Positions 1 to 5,830 of a stretch of 6,158 nucleotides of DNA are shown piece by piece; position 1 is the stretch's first letter; every line of letters starts with the position of its first letter. Location: assembly GCA_030668465.1 (NCBI GenBank), contig DAOUTX010000069.1, positions 1 to 6,158 on the forward strand, in the 5' to 3' direction. Source of the stretch: Atribacterota bacterium (GTDB lineage: Bacteria > Atribacterota > Phoenicimicrobiia > Phoenicimicrobiales > Phoenicimicrobiaceae). The notes beneath the pieces were generated by a model. It saw only the letters and a list, made by a program, of their open reading frames with translations, had not been told where the DNA came from and made no database searches. A program made the translations under genes and the position numbers.

Positions 1-429
1 GTGTCCGTGTGCCCCCAGGGTATAGGAATAATAGAAGACTGAAAAACTCAATAAATCATCCTTTTGATAATGCACTATATAATAGATGGTAGCAATATAT
101 TTTCTTATCTCCCATCCTTCCACTTTAGCCCCTTGTAGATATTTTTCCGATTCAGCTTGCAACATTTCTTTAAAATTGAGGACATCTTTTTGGATGATTT
201 GATTTATCTTTTCTTCTACCTGCTTATCTTTTATGCCCTGAACCAGCGGGAATACCATATCTACTTTCAAAGCTTCATGGTCTTCTTTTATTACCAGATC
301 AGTAATAGATAGTTCCTGACCTATAGGCTTAACTTCTTGTGAATGGACCAGCACAGCTGTATAAATAAAAGTGCTTGCCACTATTCCCAGAAAAATTAAT
401 CTTAAAAATAAAAAGAATAATTTTTTCAT
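1..429 (-). CDS. DUF4163/DUF3298-type (RsiV/PdaC-like) envelope protein, N-terminal part
   Basis: Open frame from an ATG at 429 running off the left edge (143 codons seen, no stop). Residues about 4-28 form one hydrophobic segment (LFFLFLRLIFLGIVASTFIY), a signal peptide or membrane anchor; the rest is extracytoplasmic. The mature part begins with beta-strand-like sequence (SITDLVIKED, ALKVDMVFPLV). A helix follows (KDKQVEEKINQIIQKDVLNF), and then the block ending YYSYTLGAHGH at residues 133-143. The 'Y-x-Y-x-x-GAHG' block is the hallmark I know from DUF4163, which normally precedes a C-terminal DUF3298 domain as in RsiV-like anti-sigma factors and PdaC. The C-terminal half is outside the window, so a catalytic or anti-sigma role cannot be judged. 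The ribosome binding site is weak (AAGAGA about 10 nt upstream). It lies 63 bp after the preceding gene on the same strand with no terminator between, so co-transcription is plausible. Family assignment is by eye. Confidence 0.75.
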   Translation of the reverse strand, partial: MKKLFFLFLRLIFLGIVASTFIYTAVLVHSQEVKPIGQELSITDLVIKEDHEALKVDMVFPLVQGIKDKQVEEKINQIIQKDVLNFKEMLQAESEKYLQGAKVEGWEIRKYIATIYYIVHYQKDDLLSFSVFYYSYTLGAHGH

Positions 430-492
430 AACAAATAATCTCTTTTAGGATATCTTCTTTCGGTGTTTAACCGTATTTTATTTCATTTTAGG

Positions 493-1218
493 CTATTCCG
501 CAAACTTATCTTTTACTTCTCCGAATTCTAAACCTTTATCGATTATAAAATCTCTAAAAGAAACTAACTTTTTATCGGGTATTTTAAAACCGGTAACCTC
601 TTCAAATTTCTCTTCCGTTATCCCGTAATCCAGCAATTCCTGAATAGTGGTTCTACCGGTAACTATAAGTCCTTCAGCTTCTTCTACAACTATCTTGGAG
701 AACTCCGAAGCGGTTAAATATTTACTATCCAGATATTCTAATTTAAAAGTATGTCCCTGCCAATATTCTTTTTCTTCCCCGGTCAGTTTATCATTCTCTA
801 TCAGATAATTCACGGTCTTTTCCGGCAGATAAAAGGTTTCATCAGAGACATAGGGGATTTTTAAATAAAGAGAAGTAAAAACTTTAACTGTATCAGTCTC
901 AACAATGTATTCTCCTTCCTCTAGTTCTACCGGTGTAAATATCTCTTTCATATCTTTTAGTTGAAATAAATTCGGATTAGTTTCCGGTCTTAATCCGAAA
1001 GCTTCTATAACTGAAGAAGCCGATAACTGATAATATTTTTCAATCTCCTCCAAAGTATGTGAGCCCCGCATATCAATGACATCATATATTCCTTCTGCTG
1101 TTTTTCTGGGGCTTTTTACCCTGGTGGTATTATAAAGATCTAATTCGCTGGCTAATAAAATACCTCCTCCAATTATAATTATTATGGCTAATAGTATATG
1201 TATACTCTTTATCTTCAT
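493..1218 (-). CDS. Membrane-anchored protein with two helical 'G-x-x-T-[LI]-x-E' modules, partner of the polyferredoxin
   Basis: 241 residues. One hydrophobic helix at residues 6-23 (IHILLAIIIIIGGGILLA) anchors the N terminus; the remainder is predicted to be outside the membrane. It has no cysteines or heme motifs, so it is not itself a redox carrier. Residues about 48-94 (VIDMRGSHTLEEIEKYYQ, then LSASSVIEAFGL and LKDMKEIF) form a compact helical module. Residues about 184-229 (LIVTGRTTIQELLDYGIT, FEEVTGFKIP, FRDFIIDKG) look like a second, diverged copy. From memory, modules of the 'I-x-G-x-x-TL-x-E-[VI]' type occur in or beside membrane [4Fe-4S] proteins of anaerobes; their function is not known to me. 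Start choice is firm: AGGAGG lies 6 nt before the ATG. The ATG overlaps the stop of the upstream polyferredoxin gene (ATGA), implying translational coupling and joint function. The middle part (95-180) is unassigned. Confidence 0.85.
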   Translation of the reverse strand: MKIKSIHILLAIIIIIGGGILLASELDLYNTTRVKSPRKTAEGIYDVIDMRGSHTLEEIEKYYQLSASSVIEAFGLRPETNPNLFQLKDMKEIFTPVELEEGEYIVETDTVKVFTSLYLKIPYVSDETFYLPEKTVNYLIENDKLTGEEKEYWQGHTFKLEYLDSKYLTASEFSKIVVEEAEGLIVTGRTTIQELLDYGITEEKFEEVTGFKIPDKKLVSFRDFIIDKGLEFGEVKDKFAE

Positions 1219-2114
1219 TTTCCCCCTCCTGAAATACTTTCTTTAATCTTTGCTCCGGAATCGGTCTCGGAATTTTCTGTAGGATTCTTTCTTTCCAATA
1301 AAGAAAAACTTAAGGAATTACTAACCGGACAGGCTATTTCATCGGTACATAAAAGACAGCTAATACATTGATGATCGGTGACAGTCTTGGAAGTAGAGAT
1401 ATCTATATTCATCGGACAGACCCGGTCACATTTTTTACAATTTATACAGGTTTTTTCATTCCTTTTTAGTTTTACAATTCTAAAAAAATTAAAAATTCCC
1501 AATAATGCTCCATAAGGGCAAAGATACTTGCACCAGGGTCTTTCTACAAATAGAGAGCCAATTAATGTCAGGCCGAGTACCAATAAAGATAACCTGGTAA
1601 CCTCACTGGACCAGATTTTAAAAAGGGCAAAATATGGATCAAAATTAGAAAACAGCAATTTTCCGGAAATAGCAGTATTGACTACTACCAACATTAAAAT
1701 TATATATCTAAGATATCTTAAGGGCTTGTCTATGACCGAGGGGATAAAATTATTGTACCTTTTTTTAAATATCTTCCTCCCTATCTTACCGATAAATTCC
1801 TCAACTGTTCCAAAGGGACAGACCCAACCGCAAAATACCGGTCCGAGGAGCAAAGTTAGAGAGAAGATCAACCACATTAAAGTAAAAGAAGATTGATGAA
1901 TTTTTTGTATAAAGGCACCTTCTGTAAAGTAAGTGTAAATGGTTACTACTCCTCCGAAGGGGCATACCGCATGGAGAGAAGGGCTTCCTATTAACAGGGG
2001 TGTCAGCCCCTGTTCACTCCGCCACTGATTTAAACTAACTAAAATTATTAGGGCAAAGAAACAAATCTGTACTGCTAATCTTATTAAATCTTTTTTCTGG
2101 TTTTTTATCACCAA
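1215..2114 (-). CDS. NapH/YccM-like 4Fe-4S membrane protein (polyferredoxin)
   Basis: 299 residues with about four membrane helices (10-29, 76-96, 134-152, 174-190). It has the family's ordered cysteine blocks: CPFGG at 51-55, FCGWVCPFG around C95/C99, and WCKYLCPYG around C195/C199. A ferredoxin-like tail follows, with C223, C226, C229 and C233 in the regular Cx2Cx2Cx3CP pattern. A second set at C250, C253, C256 and C262 has five residues before the last cysteine (Cx2Cx2Cx5CP). Members of this family pass electrons between the quinone pool or cytoplasmic donors and extracytoplasmic partners (NapH, NosR, YccM). The acceptor here is unknown. The start is unusual: no ATG fits. A strong AAGGAGG is followed by TTG at 2114 (6 nt) and GTG at 2111 (9 nt); either could be used. 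It is first gene of a leftward unit and overlaps the next by ATGA. No FMN-binding domain gene is adjacent, so the exact branch is open. Confidence 0.92.
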   Translation of the reverse strand: MVIKNQKKDLIRLAVQICFFALIILVSLNQWRSEQGLTPLLIGSPSLHAVCPFGGVVTIYTYFTEGAFIQKIHQSSFTLMWLIFSLTLLLGPVFCGWVCPFGTVEEFIGKIGRKIFKKRYNNFIPSVIDKPLRYLRYIILMLVVVNTAISGKLLFSNFDPYFALFKIWSSEVTRLSLLVLGLTLIGSLFVERPWCKYLCPYGALLGIFNFFRIVKLKRNEKTCINCKKCDRVCPMNIDISTSKTVTDHQCISCLLCTDEIACPVSNSLSFSLLERKNPTENSETDSGAKIKESISGGGK

Positions 2115-2304
2115 ATGTATCCTCCTTTTTGTTTTTGTAAATATTTTCCATTATTCACTTATCTATATATTTACATATACTTATATATACGCAAAAGAGA
2201 GGAAGTTTCTTTCATAAAAATATTTCTACGAGGTAGTTAGATAAAAAGGTTATGCATACATCTTTTCTTTTCTTTTTCTTAATTTATTTTTTCTCTTTCT
2301 TAAC

Positions 2305-2334
2305 GCGATACTCGATACTGTTTTAACTCGATAC
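2305..2334 (+). repeat. TCGATAC repeat cluster, left arm
   Basis: Three 7-bp units: GCGATAC (2305-2311) and TCGATAC (2312-2318) in tandem, then TCGATAC (2328-2334) after a 9-bp gap. The cluster faces an inverted cluster at 2522-2542, with an exact 14-bp match between 2306-2319 and 2520-2533. It sits 15 bp before the -35 box of the rightward promoter. Confidence 0.75.
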
Positions 2335-2349
2335 TTTCTTTATTACGGC

Positions 2350-2378
2350 TTGACAAAAATAAAATTATCTATTATAAT
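2350..2378 (+). promoter_or_regulatory. Consensus sigma-A promoter for marR-MATE
   Basis: TTGACA at 2350-2355, a 17-bp spacer and TATAAT at 2373-2378: both hexamers and the spacing match the housekeeping consensus exactly. Transcription would start near 2385 and give a leader of about 284 nt before the marR start codon. It lies between the inverted-repeat arms of the intergenic region. So strong a promoter before a regulator-pump pair makes sense if it is normally repressed. Confidence 0.8.
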
Positions 2379-2383
2379 ATTTC

Positions 2384-2433
2384 GTATCCCAAATATTTGT
2401 ATAATAATATTTTTTATACCAAATAATTTATGA
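2384..2433 (+). promoter_or_regulatory. Two operator-like repeats at the promoter start site (candidate MarR binding sites)
   Basis: Site 1 (about 2384-2402) contains the perfect 10-bp palindrome CAAATATTTG at 2390-2399. Site 2 (about 2414-2433) repeats the pattern as TATACCAAATAATTTATG. Both share TAT-x-CCAAATA, with CCAAATA starting at 2389 and 2419, exactly 30 bp (about three helical turns) apart. They begin at the expected transcription start, a position where a bound dimer would block initiation or clearance. MarR proteins bind AT-rich near-palindromes of this size and often regulate their own operon. That this MarR binds here is inference. Confidence 0.5.
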
Positions 2434-2521
2434 AAATATAACTTTTATTTCATTTACTCAGGATTATATGTATTTTTTGTATTATATAAAATAAATCTAA
2501 GTTTATCAAAGAGGCAAAAAA

Positions 2522-2542
2522 GTATCGAGTATCGGGTATCGA
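2522..2542 (-). repeat. TCGATAC repeat cluster, right arm
   Basis: Three back-to-back 7-bp units read on the minus strand as TCGATAC, CCGATAC and TCGATAC (plus strand GTATCGA, GTATCGG, GTATCGA). It is the inverted partner of the cluster at 2305-2334. It would lie in the transcribed leader of marR if the promoter at 2350-2378 is used. Confidence 0.75.
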
Positions 2543-2668
2543 GCATATAGTAAAAAGAAAGAAAAGTAACATAGGAAAAAAGATAGGAAAATAAAACAAT
2601 AAATATTCTTTTCTTTATCTAACTACATCACTAAAGTTTACACTAATGAAAAAGGAGGAAATATAATT

Positions 2669-3124
2669 ATGTCTAAGTCTGAGTTTGAGAGCATTTCGAA
2701 AATAATCAATCTTACTAGAAATTTCAACAAATCTATGAGACATAAATTTCATCATTCTATACAGGATTCAGGATTCACCCTTCCCCAGATTTCGGTAATA
2801 TCGATGCTGGAAAAACACGGGGAACAGAAGGTAAGTGAGTTAAGTTTAAAAATGGGATTATCTGATAGCACTGTATCGGGAATTCTGGATAGGCTCGAAC
2901 AAAAAGAAATTATAAAACGTGAACGCACTAAAGATGACCGAAGAGTTGTAAAAATATCTTTAACCGGGAAGAGTAAGAAATTTTGCAATGATTTTCGCCA
3001 AAAAAAAGAAGAATATTTTACCCGGCTGCTCAAAAAACTTTCTGAGCAGGAAATAAAAGATATAATCAAAGGGTTGGAAATTCTTAACCGTGCACTCGCT
3101 GAAGACGAGCATCACATAAAATAA
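2669..3124 (+). CDS. MarR-family transcriptional regulator
   Basis: 151 residues, the usual length for the family. An N-terminal helix (residues 5-33) and a C-terminal helical pair (about 102-144) form the dimer interface. The winged helix-turn-helix lies between: QISVISMLEKHGEQKVSELS, recognition helix SDSTVSGILDRLEQKEII (about 65-82), and a wing with the family signature DDRR at 89-92 followed by VVKISLTGKSK. Such proteins repress transcription as homodimers and release DNA on binding small ligands. The ATG has an AAAGGAGG site about 10 nt upstream. A MATE pump gene follows 67 bp downstream, the same arrangement as mepR-mepA of Staphylococcus. This regulator therefore most likely controls that pump and itself, probably through the sites at 2384-2433. 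A short 6-bp hairpin (3132-3149) without a T-run lies after the gene and should not stop transcription. The ligand is unknown. Confidence 0.93.
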   Translation: MSKSEFESISKIINLTRNFNKSMRHKFHHSIQDSGFTLPQISVISMLEKHGEQKVSELSLKMGLSDSTVSGILDRLEQKEIIKRERTKDDRRVVKISLTGKSKKFCNDFRQKKEEYFTRLLKKLSEQEIKDIIKGLEILNRALAEDEHHIK

Positions 3125-3191
3125 ATAAATATTAGATTAGCACATCTAAAACAACGTCTTTTAAAGAAAAAATTGTAATAGGAGATAATTC

Positions 3192-4544
3192 ATGAAACAG
3201 TTAACTACTAGATTGGGAGAAGAAAAAATAAGCAAACTTTTGCTAAATTTATCTTTACCAGCAACTATCGGTATGATGGTAACCGCCTTATATAATCTTG
3301 TTGATACTATCTTTGTAGGAAGAGGTGTAGGTGCTATCGCTATCGGGGGATTAACTATTGCCTTTCCTATTCAAATGGTTATCATGGCTTTTGCTCATTT
3401 GATAGGAATTGGAGCAGCATCTGCTATATCCAGAAGTCTGGGAGCAAAAGATGTAGAAAAAGCAGATTATGTTGCCGGCAATTCCTTCTTGTGTGTAATT
3501 ATCCTAAGTTCAGCAATAGCCGCCATCGGTCTTATTTTCACCGAACCTATGTTAAGATTCTTCGGTTCAACAGAAACCATCTTGCCTTATGCCAAAGATT
3601 ATATAACTATAATACTTTGGGGTAGTATTTTCTTTTCCTTTGCCATGTCTTCTAATAACCTAATCAGAGCAGAAGGTAATGCCAAAATAGCTATGGCTAC
3701 AATGCTCATTGGTGCAATATTGAATATGATTTTAGACCCCATCTTTATATTTATTTTTAAGTTGGGGATTAAAGGCGCTGCCCTGGCAACTATTATTTCT
3801 CAATTTATCACTTTTCTCTATGTACTAAAATATTTTTACAGTGGTAAAAGTTCATTAAAAATAAAACTGCGCCACCTAAAACCCAGGATGCATATCATAA
3901 TCGAAATATTTACAGTAGGATTCGCCGCTTTCGCCAGAATGGTTACCGGAAGTATTGTCGCCATCATTGTAAATAACTCTTTAAGAATTTTTGGTGGAGA
4001 TATAGCCCTGATAATAGTCGGTATCCTCCATCGGATAACTATGTTCCTGTTTATGCCCTTATTTGGAGTGGTACAAGGAATGCAACCCATTGTAGGTTTT
4101 AATTATGGTGCAAAAAAACTTGGCAGAGTAAAAGAGGCGATTAAATTATCACTTCTTACTATCACCATTATTGCCACTTCTGGTTGGTTAATAGCAGAAC
4201 TGTTCCCCTTTGCAATTATAGGCGTATTCACCCGGGACGCGGAAGTAATAGAAAAAGGTTCCACAATAATAAGGATAGTTCTCTCTGTAATTCCCTTAAT
4301 CGGCATACAGATAGTGGGTGCAACCCTATTTCAATCTCTGGGGAAAGCAATTCCTTCGTTAATATTATCTTTACTAAGACAAGTTTTATTATTTATACCT
4401 TTAGTTATCATATTACCGCGGGTTCTTGGCCTTGAACTTTTGGGTATCTGGATTGCCTATCCTGCCGCTGATATTTTGTCGGTAATCCTCACCACTTTGT
4501 TTTTAAGAAGTGAACTGAAAAAGATGGACTTAAGCCTGTGGTAA
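3192..4544 (+). CDS. MATE-family multidrug efflux transporter (MepA-like)
   Basis: 450 residues, close to MepA in length, with about 12 hydrophobic helices spread over two halves. The N terminus has the MATE start pattern: LLNLSLPATIGMMVTALYNLVDTIFVGRGVGAIAIGG (residues 17-53, with P23 and the D38-x-x-FVGR block). Next come helix 2 (ITIAFPIQMVIMAF-like) and the GIGAASAISRSLGAKD loop (72-87). The second half begins near residue 230 and contains GVVQGMQPIVGFNYGAKK, the conserved 'G-x-QP-x-x-x-x-N-x-GA' motif. These proteins are inner-membrane antiporters that use Na+ or H+ gradients to export cationic and other drugs. The ATG follows AGGAG at good spacing. The gene is preceded by marR and ends 1 base before a strong terminator hairpin. 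Substrates cannot be predicted from sequence alone. Confidence 0.95.
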   Translation: MKQLTTRLGEEKISKLLLNLSLPATIGMMVTALYNLVDTIFVGRGVGAIAIGGLTIAFPIQMVIMAFAHLIGIGAASAISRSLGAKDVEKADYVAGNSFLCVIILSSAIAAIGLIFTEPMLRFFGSTETILPYAKDYITIILWGSIFFSFAMSSNNLIRAEGNAKIAMATMLIGAILNMILDPIFIFIFKLGIKGAALATIISQFITFLYVLKYFYSGKSSLKIKLRHLKPRMHIIIEIFTVGFAAFARMVTGSIVAIIVNNSLRIFGGDIALIIVGILHRITMFLFMPLFGVVQGMQPIVGFNYGAKKLGRVKEAIKLSLLTITIIATSGWLIAELFPFAIIGVFTRDAEVIEKGSTIIRIVLSVIPLIGIQIVGATLFQSLGKAIPSLILSLLRQVLLFIPLVIILPRVLGLELLGIWIAYPAADILSVILTTLFLRSELKKMDLSLW

Positions 4545-4545
4545 T

Positions 4546-4582
4546 AAAACCTACCAGGGGACGGTCCTCTGGCAGGTTTTTT
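4546..4582. terminator. Bidirectional intrinsic terminator between convergent units
   Basis: Left arm AAAACCTaCCAGgGGAC (4546-4562) pairs with right arm GTCCtCTGGcAGGTTTT (4564-4580). The only irregularities are one A/C mismatch and one G-T wobble; the loop is tight around CGG. On the plus strand it ends in TTTTTT (4577-4582), and on the minus strand in TTTT. It starts just after the MATE stop codon (4542-4544) and abuts the stop codon of the leftward gene (4584-4586), so it can serve both. Confidence 0.88.
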
Positions 4583-4583
4583 A

Positions 4584-5306
4584 TTATTTGATTGCTGGTT
4601 TATTCTTATATTTTTTTTCAGATTTGAAGGGTAAAAATAATTTTTCTTCCCGGATATTTCTTTGTTTTAAAATCATAGACCAGTCTAATCCTCTCTCCCT
4701 ATCTCGTAATAATAATTCAAAACTAATCCTCTGATGTGCTCCTAAATTCACCGCCAGGAGAATATCATTTAGAGTAAATTTTTTTTCGATATAAAACCAT
4801 AATCTATCCATCTCAATCCTATAATAATCGCTTATAAAACTGAGAAAGATATATCCTTCTGAAGCAAATTTCCTTTTTAACCCTACTTTTTTACCTTTCC
4901 CGTGGGTTAAGGCCATCTGCATACCATGAGCATTAGGTGGTAACCCTAATATTCCAGCAACCCTGCTCCAATCCTCTTCTCTCTTTTGAAGGACAAAAAT
5001 TAAGGGAAGAGGTCTGTGACTATCTCCTGAAAAAAATAAAGCAGTAACAATATCTTCGGGATGGAATCCTCTCTGACGATAATCCATCATTAGTTTAGTA
5101 TCTACCCCAAAAAATTCACCGGCAACTGCCATTTTAAGCCTATCCAGCCTTAACTCACCCTCTTCAAGAGAGATAGTCGGAGAAATACTAAAAGTCACAC
5201 AATAAGCGCTGCCTGCCAGTAAAACCAGGATGAGGCCCACAAGTAAAAAGCAATTTATCGTTTTGTAGCCTAAATTATTATTTTGCTTTTTCATCATCTT
5301 TTTCAT
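4584..5306 (-). CDS. Secreted or membrane-anchored protein with two copies of a helical repeat module, function unknown
   Basis: 240 residues. After a lysine-rich start, residues 17-34 (INCFLLVGLILVLLAGSA) form a signal peptide or anchor. C36 is preceded by SAY, which does not fit a lipobox. Two diverged copies of one module follow. Copy 1 (about 58-122) contains FFGVDTKLMMDYRQRGF, EDIVTAL, LQKREEDW and LGLP. Copy 2 (about 157-219) contains YYRIEMDRLWFYIEKKF, NDILLAV, LRDRERGLDW and RNI. The shared frame is an aromatic pair, about 13 residues, aromatic-x-x-x-DI-x-x-A, then an Arg/Glu stretch ending in DW. I recall similar 'helix, RRxG, DI..AL, ..W..I...LG' modules in hypothetical secreted proteins, but no function. 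The C terminus is lysine-rich. An AGGAGG site lies about 10 nt before the ATG. The gene sits 65 bp after a membrane-protein gene on the same strand with no terminator between, so it probably shares the riboswitch-controlled transcript. Confidence 0.82.
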   Translation of the reverse strand: MKKMMKKQNNNLGYKTINCFLLVGLILVLLAGSAYCVTFSISPTISLEEGELRLDRLKMAVAGEFFGVDTKLMMDYRQRGFHPEDIVTALFFSGDSHRPLPLIFVLQKREEDWSRVAGILGLPPNAHGMQMALTHGKGKKVGLKRKFASEGYIFLSFISDYYRIEMDRLWFYIEKKFTLNDILLAVNLGAHQRISFELLLRDRERGLDWSMILKQRNIREEKLFLPFKSEKKYKNKPAIK

Positions 5307-5371
5307 TTTATTTTTTCCTCCTCATTTTTTATTATAAAATAATATTTTTATCCACTGCTATTATATTAAAT

Positions 5372-5830
5372 TTACTCAATAGTTTTACTATTCTTTGACC
5401 ATTTTAATAAAGTCAAATAAGAAACAAAAATTGTGGTTAACAGCTGTAAAAATGGAGAGATGAATATCATAAGGAATAGCCAGCCAATAAAACTTATTTT
5501 TGGCTCGTAAAGAATGAATGGGATCCCCAGATTCACAAAATCGGTGTTAGGATTAAAGAACATGGGGATAGTCCTTCCCCACAATATTGCCATTACAAGA
5601 AAAGTAAAAATGGAAGTGACAAGTGCATAGCGTAGTGTTTTTTTAAGAATAAAATTTACCTTCCCTTGGTTTGAGTTAGCAATTACTCTCTTTGTATTAT
5701 ACCAGCCAATAAGAAATCCAAATAATATACAGAAAATTGGTACTCCCATTCCCAAGCCAACACAAAAAATATCGAGGATAACAAAAATCATAAAGATAAT
5801 TTTTATATCTAATTTAAAAATTTTATCCAT
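5372..5830 (-). CDS. Small integral membrane protein downstream of a c-di-GMP riboswitch, function unknown
   Basis: 152 residues, mostly hydrophobic, with about four membrane helices. Helices at about 10-25 and 28-43 (the glycine-rich GLGMGVPIFCILFGFLIGWY) are separated by a short turn. A third lies at about 68-84 and a fourth at about 112-141, following a loop with two prolines (NPNTDFVNLGIPF). A basic cytoplasmic-type loop (NTKRVIANSNQGKVNFILKK) joins helices 2 and 3. No enzyme, channel or transporter motif is recognisable. The ATG is preceded by AAAGGA at 6 nt spacing. The upstream leader of about 230 nt begins with a c-di-GMP-I aptamer, so expression is likely tied to the sessile/motile signal; that is the only functional clue. 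A second envelope-protein gene follows 65 bp downstream. Confidence 0.8.
   Translation of the reverse strand: MDKIFKLDIKIIFMIFVILDIFCVGLGMGVPIFCILFGFLIGWYNTKRVIANSNQGKVNFILKKTLRYALVTSIFTFLVMAILWGRTIPMFFNPNTDFVNLGIPFILYEPKISFIGWLFLMIFISPFLQLLTTIFVSYLTLLKWSKNSKTIE

Larger units (their letters stand above)
2233..2626. repeat. Nested inverted repeats, possible relic of a small MITE-like element
   Basis: The outer arms are an exact 13-bp inverted match: GTAGTTAGATAAA at 2233-2245 and its complement TTTATCTAACTAC at 2614-2626. Inside lie a second pair of arms rich in TCGATAC units. Left at 2305-2334 the units are GCGATAC, TCGATAC and TCGATAC. Right at 2522-2542 they are GTATCGA, GTATCGG and GTATCGA. 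Within these, 2306-2319 and 2520-2533 are an exact 14-bp inverted match. The distance from outer to inner arm is similar on both sides (about 72 and 82 bp), and the spacer is pyrimidine-rich on both when read inward. This symmetry suggests one pair of long, diverged terminal inverted repeats around a 185-bp core. I see no transposase and no clear target-site duplication, so an element origin is inference; a large cruciform-prone regulatory region is the alternative. Confidence 0.5.
2115..2668. other. Divergent intergenic region (554 bp), very AT-rich
   Basis: This lies between the leftward polyferredoxin unit and the rightward marR-MATE unit. It holds the inverted-repeat structure at 2233-2626, a consensus rightward promoter at 2350-2378 and operator-like repeats at 2384-2433. 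For the leftward unit I see only a weak promoter candidate: TTGCGT at 2194-2189 (minus strand), 17-nt spacer, AATATA at 2171-2166. The AT-only stretches at 2160-2190 (TATATA and GTATAT runs) may be part of it. Short open frames in this region are low-complexity (F, I, L and K rich) and lack ribosome binding sites, so I see no credible gene. The final 20 bases contain the marR ribosome binding site AAAGGAGG (2651-2658). Confidence 0.7.

Noticed and set aside
461..473. CGGT/ACCG hairpin between the two leftward genes
   Set aside because: Four base pairs only and no T-run on the transcribed strand; not a terminator.
1528..1896. Plus-strand open frame of 122 codons
   Set aside because: It lies antisense within the well-supported polyferredoxin gene, has no ribosome binding site and no family-like composition.
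2305..2542. TCGATAC units considered as a CRISPR array
   Set aside because: Units are 7 bp, tandem or irregularly spaced, and lie in opposite orientations without spacers; no cas genes are present.
2646..2666. Six-codon frame (MKKEEI) overlapping the marR ribosome binding site
   Set aside because: It has no ribosome binding site of its own; its codons simply are the AAAGGAGG sequence, so chance is the best explanation.
2752..3069. Minus-strand open frame of 105 codons
   Set aside because: It is antisense to the MarR gene, serine- and phenylalanine-rich as expected for a shadow, with no ribosome binding site.
3836..4435. Three open frames of 67-84 codons overlapping the MATE gene
   Set aside because: All are alternative-frame shadows inside a convincing full-length MATE coding sequence.
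5106..5206. C36 of the secreted protein considered as a lipoprotein cysteine
   Set aside because: The residue before it is tyrosine (SAYC), which breaks the lipobox, so a signal peptide or anchor is more likely.
5330..5344. AT-only hairpin TATTAT/ATAATA between the two riboswitch-linked genes
   Set aside because: No GC pairs and no following T-run in the transcribed direction; unlikely to stop transcription.
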